DNA of 64,000 bases, taken from Planctomonas psychrotolerans (GTDB lineage Bacteria; Actinomycetota; Actinomycetes; Actinomycetales; Microbacteriaceae). The stretch spans positions 682,001 to 746,000 of the forward strand of contig NZ_SJEV01000001.1 in the NCBI RefSeq assembly GCF_008642235.1, given 5' to 3'. Below the pieces are notes generated by a model that saw nothing but the letters and a program-made list of their open reading frames with translations, was not told the origin of the DNA and did no database searches. Position numbers and translations under genes: made by a program. Positions within the stretch are counted from its first letter, which is position 1. Each line of letters opens with the position of its first letter. Shown here in pieces: positions 57,161 through 64,000 of this stretch.

Positions 57161-58432
57161 CTACTCCCGCATCAGTAGCCCGACGGCCTCCACGTGATGA
57201 GTGTTCGGAAAGAGGTCGAATGCGCGCAACGAGCGCAGTGCGTATCCTCGCTCGGCGAAGAGCGACACGTCCCGCGCGAACGCCACGGGATCGCACGCGA
57301 CGTACACGATCTGGGCGGGCGACAGCGCCGTCAAAGCGTTCACCACGGGCTTCTTGGCACCCGACCGCGGCGGATCGAGCACCACGGTGGCGGCGGCGTA
57401 ACGGCGCTTCTCGGCCGCGGACGCGTTGCGCGCCATCTCCTGCAGATAGCGGTCGACCCGGGCCGTGACCGCCGCGGCACCGAGCCATTCGGCGAGGTTG
57501 TCGCCGGCGTAGTCGGTGGCCACCTCGTCGCTCTCCACGCTGGTGATGCGCGTGGTGCTGCCGAACCGGTCGCCGAGCGCCGCCGCCATCAGCCCCACCC
57601 CGCCATAGAGGTCGAGGTTCGCGGCGCGAGGATCGAAGGAGGCTTCGTCGACCGCTCCCTGCACGGCGTCGTACAGCGTCTCGGCCGCCGCCCGGTGAAC
57701 CTGCCAGAAGCCGCCCGCCTCGAGGGCGAAGCTCCGGTCGTGCACGCGCTCGGTGATGGTGTCGCGTTTCTGCGCGCGGCCGTCCATGAGCAGGAGGCGC
57801 AGCGGCCCCTCGGACGGTTCGACGATGTCCACCGATTCCACGTTCGGGAACTTCTGCGCGAACGGGGCGGTCTCGTTGACCCTCCGCGTGGCGAGCGGCA
57901 GGTGGTCCACCGGGATGACGCGGTGCGACCGGGCGGCGTAGGGGCCGATGGTGCCGTCCTCGGCCACGTGCAGGCTCACCCGGGTGCGCCAGCCGGTGCC
58001 GCCCGACTCGTCGTCACCCGGGAGCGCCTCCACCGAGACGTCCCGGTCGAGCCGCGCCATGCGGGACAGGGAATCGACCACCACCTGCCGCTTCAGCTCG
58101 CGCTGGTGAGCGAGAGCGATGTGGCCGAACTCGGCGCCTCCCGCACGGTCCTCCGGCGAACGGTCCACGGCCGCGGCGGGCCAGATGTGCTCCTGCCGGT
58201 GCGGCGACGCCGACAGCACGTCCAGCGTGTCCGCCCGCCAGAAACTCGCGTGTCCGGTGTCGGTGATGCGCGCGCGCACCCGCTCACCGGGGATGGCGTC
58301 GGCGACGAAGATCACCCGGCCCTCGTGCCGGGCCACGAAGACGCCGCCGTGGGCTACGTTGGTGACGTCCAGTTCCACCTCGGTGCCGATTGCAGCCGAG
58401 TCGGCCGAGGATGGTTCGCGGGTTTTAGCCAT
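57161..58432 (-). CDS. TrmA/RlmD-type RNA uridine C5-methyltransferase
   Basis: A 423-residue enzyme: N-terminal TRAM domain (about 15-70: VELDVTNVAHGGVFVARHEGRV) and a C-terminal SAM-methyltransferase domain. That domain has LDLYGGVGLMAAAL (motif I), VVLDPPRSGAKKPV (motif IV), the catalytic Cys in IVYVACDPVAFARD and AFDLFPNTHHVEAV. It methylates uridine in tRNA or rRNA; which one cannot be told. The N-terminal four-cysteine iron-sulfur motif of RumA is not seen. It is divergent from maf with 31 bp between the starts. Confidence 0.92.
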   Translation of the reverse strand: MAKTREPSSADSAAIGTEVELDVTNVAHGGVFVARHEGRVIFVADAIPGERVRARITDTGHASFWRADTLDVLSASPHRQEHIWPAAAVDRSPEDRAGGAEFGHIALAHQRELKRQVVVDSLSRMARLDRDVSVEALPGDDESGGTGWRTRVSLHVAEDGTIGPYAARSHRVIPVDHLPLATRRVNETAPFAQKFPNVESVDIVEPSEGPLRLLLMDGRAQKRDTITERVHDRSFALEAGGFWQVHRAAAETLYDAVQGAVDEASFDPRAANLDLYGGVGLMAAALGDRFGSTTRITSVESDEVATDYAGDNLAEWLGAAAVTARVDRYLQEMARNASAAEKRRYAAATVVLDPPRSGAKKPVVNALTALSPAQIVYVACDPVAFARDVSLFAERGYALRSLRAFDLFPNTHHVEAVGLLMRE

Positions 58433-58463
58433 TCACCGAGCATCGCACACCCCGGGAAACGAC

Positions 58464-59114
58464 ATGCGCCTGTACCTCGCCTCCACGTCGCCCGCGCGAC
58501 TGGCCACTCTGCGCGCGGCGGGCATCGAGCCGGTGCTGCTCCCGTCCCTCGTCGACGAGGACGCCGTGGTGCGCGCGGCGGAAGCCGAACGCGGCCCCCT
58601 GCCCGCCGACGAGATGGTGCAGTTGCTCGCCCGGACGAAGGCCGAGGCGGCCGTGGCCCTCGCCGCGGCCACCGAGCACATCGACGGCCTCGTGCTGGGT
58701 GGCGACTCCGCCTTCGAGATCGACGGGATGATCCACGGCAAGCCGCACACCGCCGAGAGAGCGCGGGAGCGCTGGCACGCGCAGCGCGGAAGAAGCGGAC
58801 TGCTGCACAGCGGGCATCACCTCATCGCGGTGCGCGCCGGCGTCCCGGGGCGCTCCGTCGGGTGCACGTCGGTGGCCACGGTCGAGTTCGCCGACGACAT
58901 CACCGACGCGGAGATCGACGCCTATGTGGCCACGGGCGAACCGCTCGCGGTCGCCGGCGCATTCACGATCGACAGTCTGGGCGCGGCCTTCATCACGACG
59001 ATCGACGGAGACCCGCACACCGTCGTGGGGCTCTCCGTGAGCGTGCTCCGCCGGCTGGTGCGCTCACTCGACGTCGAGTGGACCTCCCTCTGGAACCGCT
59101 CCCCCGCATCCTGA
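58464..59114 (+). CDS. maf: Maf family nucleotide pyrophosphatase
   Basis: A 216-residue Maf/YhdE protein: LASTSPARLATLRAAGIEP, GLVLGGDSAFEIDGMIHGKP and TIDSLGAAFITTIDGDPHTVVGL, containing the conserved acidic residues. It hydrolyses modified or surplus nucleoside triphosphates. As in M. tuberculosis (Rv3282), it lies among acyl-CoA carboxylase genes, between accE and accA. The family's usual SxSPRR opening is SPARL here, a conservative deviation. Confidence 0.92.
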   Translation: MRLYLASTSPARLATLRAAGIEPVLLPSLVDEDAVVRAAEAERGPLPADEMVQLLARTKAEAAVALAAATEHIDGLVLGGDSAFEIDGMIHGKPHTAERARERWHAQRGRSGLLHSGHHLIAVRAGVPGRSVGCTSVATVEFADDITDAEIDAYVATGEPLAVAGAFTIDSLGAAFITTIDGDPHTVVGLSVSVLRRLVRSLDVEWTSLWNRSPAS

Positions 59115-59205
59115 GAGCCGTTGTGGGCACCCTCCCGCGCAACCGCGACACGTTTGTGAGAGTCGTCCAAAGCCTAGCCCCCCTCCCCCAATAGGCTAGG
59201 GATTT

Positions 59206-60984
59206 ATGTCGCGCATCACCAAGGTCCTCATCGCCAACCGGGGCGAAATAGCAGTACGGGTCATCCGAGCGGCGCGAGACAGCGGAATCGGCAGTGTCGC
59301 CGTGTACGCCGACCAGGATCGCGATGCCCTGCACACCCGCCTCGCGGACGAGGCCTACGCCCTCGGCGGCAGTACCAGCGCCGAGACGTATCTCGTGATC
59401 GAGAAGATCCTCTCGGTCGCCCGCCGCTCCGGTGCCGATGCGGTGCACCCGGGGTACGGGTTCCTCGCCGAGAACGCCGCGTTCGCGCGGGCCGTGATCG
59501 ACGCGGGTCTCATCTGGATCGGCCCCTCGCCCGATGCCATCGAACAGCTCGGCGACAAGGTGACCGCGCGGCACGTGGCCGAGCGGGTGGGTGCACCGCT
59601 GGCCCCCGGAACGCTCAACCCCGTCTCGGGCGCCGACGAGGTGCTCGACTTCGTCGACCAGCACGGCCTTCCCGTGGCCATCAAGGCCGCGTTCGGCGGT
59701 GGCGGCCGGGGCCTCAAGGTGGCTCGCAGCCGCGACGAGGTCGCCGAACTCTTCGACTCGGCGACGCGCGAAGCGATCGCCGCGTTCGGACGCGGGGAGT
59801 GCTTCGTGGAGAAGTACCTCGACGAACCGCGCCACGTGGAGACCCAGTGCCTGGCCGACGCGCACGGCACCGTGGTCGTCGTCTCCACCCGGGACTGCTC
59901 CCTGCAGCGCCGCCACCAGAAGCTCGTCGAGGAGGCTCCCGCGCCGTTCCTGAGCGACGAGCAGAACGCGCTGCTCTACCGCTCGTCGAAGGCCATCCTG
60001 CGCGAGGTGGGCTATGTCGGGGCGGGCACCTGCGAGTTCCTGGTCGGCAAGGACGGCACCATCTCGTTCCTCGAGGTGAACACCCGCCTGCAGGTGGAGC
60101 ACCCGGTGACCGAGGAGGTGACCGGCATCGACCTCGTGCGCGAGCAGTTCCGCCTCGCCGAGGGAGGCGTGCTGGACTATGCCGATCCCGAGCCGCGCGG
60201 CCACTCCCTCGAGTTCCGCATCAACGGCGAGGATGCCGGCCGCGGCTTCTTCCCCTCGCCCGGTCCCGTGCACGTGTTCACCGCCCCGGGCGGCCCCGGG
60301 GTGCGCGTCGACTCCGGCGTGCAGTCCGGCGACGTGATCTCCGGAGCGTTCGACTCGCTCCTCGCGAAGCTGATCGTGACCGGCGCCACCCGCGAGGACG
60401 CCCTCGAACGCGCACGCCGCGCCCTCGACGAGTTCGAGGTGACCGGGCTGCCCACCGTGCTGCCGTTCCACCGTGCCGTCGTGCGCGACCCGGCGTTCGC
60501 CCCGGCGAACGGCGACCCGTTCAGCATCTACACGCTGTGGATCGAGAACGAGTTCCAGAACGACATCGAGCCGTGGACGGGCGAGCAGGGCGACCTGCCC
60601 GCGGCCACGGGCGATGAGCGGCAGAGCGTGGTCGTGGAGGTCGGCGGCAAGCGCGTCGAGGTGACGCTGCCGAGGAAGCTGCTGCGCGGCTCCGGGAGTG
60701 CCGACGCCGGCGCCCCGACCGCGCCCCGGCGACGCGGAGCCGCGACGGCCGGCGTCACCGCGGCATCCGGCCACTCGGTGAAGGCGCCCATGCAGGCGAC
60801 GATCGTGAAGGTGGCCGTGGCCGAGGGCGACGCCGTGGTGAAGGGAGACCTCATCCTGGTGCTGGAGGCCATGAAGATGGAGCAACCGCTCACCGCGCAC
60901 CGGGACGGCACCGTGGCCAACCTGTCGGCCGAGGTCGGGAGCACCGTTCCGTCGGGGCACGTGCTCCTCGACATCACGGGCTGA
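59206..60984 (+). CDS. accA: Acyl-CoA carboxylase alpha subunit: biotin carboxylase plus BCCP
   Basis: A 592-residue AccA3-type protein. Biotin carboxylase residues 1 to about 450: [32 protein letters not shown], the glycine loop [11 protein letters not shown], and [18 protein letters not shown] variable linker follows, then a biotinyl domain (about 520-592) with EAMKMEQP and biotin-accepting K557. It carboxylates biotin for the AccD-type transferase. TAGGCT at 59192-59197 lies 8 nt before the ATG, suggesting little or no leader. Confidence 0.95.
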   Translation: MSRITKVLIANRGEIAVRVIRAARDSGIGSVAVYADQDRDALHTRLADEAYALGGSTSAETYLVIEKILSVARRSGADAVHPGYGFLAENAAFARAVIDAGLIWIGPSPDAIEQLGDKVTARHVAERVGAPLAPGTLNPVSGADEVLDFVDQHGLPVAIKAAFGGGGRGLKVARSRDEVAELFDSATREAIAAFGRGECFVEKYLDEPRHVETQCLADAHGTVVVVSTRDCSLQRRHQKLVEEAPAPFLSDEQNALLYRSSKAILREVGYVGAGTCEFLVGKDGTISFLEVNTRLQVEHPVTEEVTGIDLVREQFRLAEGGVLDYADPEPRGHSLEFRINGEDAGRGFFPSPGPVHVFTAPGGPGVRVDSGVQSGDVISGAFDSLLAKLIVTGATREDALERARRALDEFEVTGLPTVLPFHRAVVRDPAFAPANGDPFSIYTLWIENEFQNDIEPWTGEQGDLPAATGDERQSVVVEVGGKRVEVTLPRKLLRGSGSADAGAPTAPRRRGAATAGVTAASGHSVKAPMQATIVKVAVAEGDAVVKGDLILVLEAMKMEQPLTAHRDGTVANLSAEVGSTVPSGHVLLDITG

Positions 60985-60998
60985 GCCGACTGCGTCAC

Positions 60999-61046
60999 GG
61001 TCCCTGAGCCCGTCGAAGGGACGACGACCGGCGTCCCTTCGATGGG
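60999..61046. repeat. Isolated pair of REP-like units
   Basis: A minus copy (60999-61022, loop GAGCCCGTCGA) and a degenerate partial + copy (61033-61046) lie in the 103-bp gap between the converging ends of accA and lpdA. It is the only occurrence in the 45.2-64 kb core part. Confidence 0.88.
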
Positions 61047-61087
61047 CGCACGAACCGGTGAGAGGTCAGTGACCGTCGCGGCCGCGG

Positions 61088-62527
61088 CTAGTGGACGATG
61101 TGCATCGCGCGTGCGGCATCCGAGATGGAGCCGGACAGCGACGGGTACACCGTGAACGCGCGGGCGACGTCGTCGACGGTGAGCCGGTGCTCCACGGCGA
61201 GCGCGAGCGAGAAGATGAGTTCCGACGCGCGCGGTCCCACGATGACGCCGCCGATCACCGTCCCCGACCCGGTGCGGGCGAACAGCTTGACGAAGCCGTC
61301 GCGCACGTTCTGCATCTTGGCGCGGGGGTTCGACGACAGCGGCAGCTTGTAGATCTCGCCCTGGGCGAGCCCCTCCTCGATCTGGTGCTGCGACCAGCCG
61401 ACGGTGGCGATCTCGGGCTGGGTGAAGATGTTCGAGGTCACGTTGCGCAGCTCGGTCGGATTCACGGCGTCGCCCATGGCGTGGTACACCGCGGTGCGCC
61501 CCTGCATGGCGGCGACCGAGGCGAGCGGCAGGAAGTTGGTGCAGTCGCCCGCCGCGTAGATGCTCGATACGGATGTGCGGGCGACGCGGTTCACGCGGAT
61601 GTGCCCGGAGTCGGTGAGCTGCACGCCCGCCTCTTCAAGACCGATGCCCGCGGTGTTGGGCACCGCCCCGACGGCCATGAGGCAGTGGCTGCCCTCCACG
61701 GTGCGGCCGTCGGTGAGGGTGGCGACCACGCCGTCGTCGGTGCGCACCACGCTCTCGGCCCGCGTCTTGGAGAGCACGGTCATGCCGTTGCGCTTGAAGA
61801 CGTCCTCGATCACCTGTGCGGCGTCGGCGTCCTCTCCCGGCAGCACCTGGTCGCGGCTCGAGATCAGGGTGACTTTCGATCCGAGAGCGGTGTAGGCCGA
61901 CGCGAACTCGGCGCCGGTGACACCCGATCCGACGACGATCAGGTGGTCCGGGGTCGTGTCCATCGAGTAGAGCTGGGTCCAGGTGAGGATGCGTTCGCCG
62001 TCCGGCTTCGCGGAGTCGAGCACCCGGGGGCTCGCGCCCACGGAGATCACGACGGTGTCGGCGTCGATCTCGTCGAAGTCCTTGCCCTTCGGCCCCTTCG
62101 CGGTGGACACCACGATGCGGTGGGGTCCGTCGAGGCGACCCTCCCCCTGCACGATGCGCACCCCCGCACGGATCAGGGTGGACTTCATGTCTTCGGACTG
62201 CTGGCGGGCCAGTCGCTGCAGTCGGAGGTTCACGGCGCTGAGGTTCACGGCGACCTCCGGCCGGACGGGACGGTGCGACGTCTCGGAGCGGGAGAAGAAC
62301 TGAACGCCGAGATCGGCGGCCTCTCCGATCGAGTTGGTGGCCTCCGCGGTGGCGATGAGCGTCTTCGACGGCACCACGTCGGTGAGCACCGCGGAGCCGC
62401 CCACTCCGACGCGCTCGATGAGCGTCACCTCCGCCCCGAGCTGCGCACCCGCGATCGCCGCTTCGTAGCCGCCGGGCCCGCCCCCGAGGATGGCGATCTT
62501 CTGTGCGCTCTCGAACTCGTATGACAT
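61088..62527 (-). CDS. lpdA: NAD(P)H-quinone dehydrogenase, LpdA-type flavoprotein
   Basis: A 479-residue pyridine-nucleotide disulfide oxidoreductase-fold protein with IAILGGGPGGYEAAIAGAQLG (FAD), GSGVTGAEFASAY (NAD(P)H) and ATGDC-like AAGDCTNFLPLA. At the redox-centre position it has VGGSAVLTDVVPSKTLI instead of the CxxxxC of lipoamide dehydrogenase, so it cannot reduce disulfides. This matches LpdA (Rv3303c) of M. tuberculosis, a quinone reductase. The ATG at 62527 is used; longer starts lack support. Confidence 0.92.
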   Translation of the reverse strand: MSYEFESAQKIAILGGGPGGYEAAIAGAQLGAEVTLIERVGVGGSAVLTDVVPSKTLIATAEATNSIGEAADLGVQFFSRSETSHRPVRPEVAVNLSAVNLRLQRLARQQSEDMKSTLIRAGVRIVQGEGRLDGPHRIVVSTAKGPKGKDFDEIDADTVVISVGASPRVLDSAKPDGERILTWTQLYSMDTTPDHLIVVGSGVTGAEFASAYTALGSKVTLISSRDQVLPGEDADAAQVIEDVFKRNGMTVLSKTRAESVVRTDDGVVATLTDGRTVEGSHCLMAVGAVPNTAGIGLEEAGVQLTDSGHIRVNRVARTSVSSIYAAGDCTNFLPLASVAAMQGRTAVYHAMGDAVNPTELRNVTSNIFTQPEIATVGWSQHQIEEGLAQGEIYKLPLSSNPRAKMQNVRDGFVKLFARTGSGTVIGGVIVGPRASELIFSLALAVEHRLTVDDVARAFTVYPSLSGSISDAARAMHIVH

Positions 62528-62627
62528 AGGGAACATTGTCTCTTGATTGTCGGCGCCCGCCAAAGCAGCGTGCCGACCCCTACAACCCGGCTCCGGGTCA
62601 CCCGGGTCCGGGACCTACAATCGGGGC

Positions 62628-63461
62628 ATGCACTCCACCGCGCCGCACCCCCTCGACGACCCCGGCGCGAGCCCCTTCGGAATCGCGCAGAAGGCGGCCG
62701 AACAGCTCGCGGAACGCACCGGAGTGGACCGTCACGACATCGCCCTCACTCTGGGAAGCGGATGGGGCAGAGCCGCCGATCTGCTCGGCGAGACCACCGC
62801 CTCGATCCCGGCGGTGGACATCGTGGGGTTCTCCGCGCCCGCCCTCGCCGGTCACGCGGGCACCCTCCGCTCGGTCCTGCTGCCGAACGGCGCCCGCGCC
62901 CTGATCATCGGCGCACGCACGCACTACTACGAGGGGCACGGCGTGCGCCGCGTGGTGCACTCCGTGCGCACGGCGGCCGCGGCGGGTGCCCGCACCATGA
63001 TCCTCACCAACGGCGCCGGCGGCATCCGCGACACGTGGACGCCGGGCACCCCGGTGCTGATCAGCGATCACATCAACCTCACCGCCGACTCGCCGCTCGA
63101 GGGGGCGACCTTCGTCGACCTCACCGACCTCTACACGCGCCGGTTGCGCGACATCGCCCGCACGGTCGACCCGTCGCTCGACGAGGGCGTGTACTGCCAG
63201 TTCCGCGGACCGCACTACGAGACCCCGGCCGAGGTGCAGTACGCCAAGGCTATCGGCGGCCACATCGTCGGCATGTCGACGGCCCTGGAGGCCATCGCCG
63301 CGCGCGAGGCCGGCATGGAGCTCCTCGGCATGTCGCTCATCACCAACCTCGCCGCCGGCATCCAGACCACGCCACTGAGCCACGAAGAGGTGCTCGACGC
63401 GGGCAAGGCCGCGGAAGCGCGGCTCGGCGACCTGCTGGCACGCATCGTGAGCGCGCTGTGA
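62628..63461 (+). CDS. Purine nucleoside phosphorylase
   Basis: A 277-residue enzyme of the trimeric PNP/MTAP family. It has LTLGSGWGRAADLL, RTHYYEGHGVRRVVHS, TNGAGGIRDTWTPGT, LISDHINLT, FRGPHYETPAEV and VGMSTALEAIAAREAGM, the nucleoside and phosphate site segments. It releases bases from guanosine, inosine and their deoxy forms. TACAAT at 62616-62621 lies 6 nt before the ATG, fitting a leaderless mRNA. Its stop overlaps the next gene's start (GTGA). The neighbour order matches deoD-pmmB in M. tuberculosis. Confidence 0.94.
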   Translation: MHSTAPHPLDDPGASPFGIAQKAAEQLAERTGVDRHDIALTLGSGWGRAADLLGETTASIPAVDIVGFSAPALAGHAGTLRSVLLPNGARALIIGARTHYYEGHGVRRVVHSVRTAAAAGARTMILTNGAGGIRDTWTPGTPVLISDHINLTADSPLEGATFVDLTDLYTRRLRDIARTVDPSLDEGVYCQFRGPHYETPAEVQYAKAIGGHIVGMSTALEAIAAREAGMELLGMSLITNLAAGIQTTPLSHEEVLDAGKAAEARLGDLLARIVSAL

Positions 63462-64000
63462 GCGCGCAGCCGAACCCCGCCGACCGGGCCGTCATCGCCG
63501 ATGCTCGGGCGTGGCTCGCCCAGGACCCCGACGACGAGACGCGCGCCGAGATCCAGGACCTGCTCGATGCGGCCGCCGGCGGTGCGGGCGAGGCCCGTGA
63601 CCGTGCCCTCGCCGGACTGCACGCGCGCTTCGACACCCGACTCCAGTTCGGCACCGCGGGGCTCCGGGGCGCCATCGGGGCCGGCCCCAACCGGATGAAC
63701 CGGGTGCTCGTGGCGCAGACCGCGTCCGGGTTCGCCGACTACCTCCGCGGCCGGAGCTCCCGACCGTCGATCGTGATCGGCTATGACGGCCGCAAGAACT
63801 CCGACGTGTTCGCCCGGGACACCGCGGAGATCATGGCCGGTGCGGGGGTGCGCGCCATCCTGCTGCCGCGGAAGCTGCCGACGCCGGTGCTCGCTTTCGC
63901 CGTGCGCCACCTCGGTGTCGACGCCGGCGTGATGGTGACCGCATCGCACAATCCCGCGCAGGACAACGGGTACAAGGTGTACCTCGGCGGCGCGGATCAC
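63458..64000 (+). CDS. Phospho-sugar mutase (phosphomannomutase/phosphoglucomutase), N-terminal part
   Basis: The first 181 codons of a gene cut by the right edge. RLQFGTAGLRGAIGAGPNRMN is the N-terminal signature, and the phosphoserine loop VMVTASHNPAQDNGYK contains S163. It belongs to the alpha-D-phosphohexomutase family, which supplies mannose-1-P or glucose-1-P for nucleotide sugars. The family's fold normally extends to about 550 residues. The GTG start overlaps the PNP stop. It corresponds in position to pmmB of M. tuberculosis. Confidence 0.93.
   Translation, partial: MSAQPNPADRAVIADARAWLAQDPDDETRAEIQDLLDAAAGGAGEARDRALAGLHARFDTRLQFGTAGLRGAIGAGPNRMNRVLVAQTASGFADYLRGRSSRPSIVIGYDGRKNSDVFARDTAEIMAGAGVRAILLPRKLPTPVLAFAVRHLGVDAGVMVTASHNPAQDNGYKVYLGGADH

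Overview
This is a high-GC, gene-dense chromosomal window from an actinobacterium, most likely of the family Microbacteriaceae. Supporting signs are a WhiB2-type regulator, a DUF222/HNH (13E12-type) protein, actinobacterial acyl-CoA carboxylase subunits (AccA3/AccD5/AccE5 type), DUF5719 and an LpdA-type flavoprotein. Genus and species cannot be fixed from sequence alone.

Layout. 1-12.2 kb: tail of a metallopeptidase-family gene, a RibD-fold reductase, a large membrane glycosyltransferase with DUF5719, whiB2, a GIY-YIG protein, galE, a GlxA-like regulator, manA and an acyl-CoA dehydrogenase. 12.4-42.7 kb: a cell-surface glycan locus. It holds two O-antigen ligase/polymerase-like proteins, many glycosyltransferases, DUF2304, GtrA and DUF2142 membrane proteins, a secreted lytic-like protein with four C-terminal repeats, a Wzm/Wzt ABC exporter, a WbbL-like rhamnosyltransferase, three large secreted beta-helix proteins, and rmlA, rmlC, rmlB and rmlD for dTDP-L-rhamnose. 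43-45.2 kb: a DUF222/HNH gene between repeat arrays. 45.2-64 kb: conserved core, namely LCP ligase, purK/purE, GtrA, ugd, PH-domain protein, birA, accD/accE, a two-component system, a TrmA-like methyltransferase, maf, accA, lpdA, pnp and the start of a phosphomannomutase gene.

How it fits together. RmlABCD, GalE, Ugd, ManA and the phosphohexomutase supply nucleotide sugars. The glycosyltransferases assemble a rhamnose-containing polymer, Wzm/Wzt exports it, and the LCP protein probably attaches it to peptidoglycan. The secreted proteins and wall-binding repeats act outside. The core order (whiB2, manA, rmlD/wbbL, LCP, purE, purK, gtrA, PH, birA, accD5, accE5, maf, accA3, lpdA, deoD, pmmB) matches, from memory, the Rv3255c-Rv3308 region of Mycobacterium tuberculosis with glycan genes inserted.

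Most unusual features. (1) A perfect direct repeat of about 0.9 kb joins the first and third beta-helix genes. (2) A REP-like hairpin family, with compensatory stem changes, forms seven groups; these groups bracket both nuclease-like genes and the whole glycan locus, with none seen inside it. (3) A 77-bp tandem duplication covers a stop/start junction. (4) A run of mutually exclusive hairpins lies downstream of accE. (5) There are palindromic operator candidates at whiB2 and glxA, and several apparently leaderless promoters. No tRNA, rRNA, CRISPR array or transposase gene was seen.
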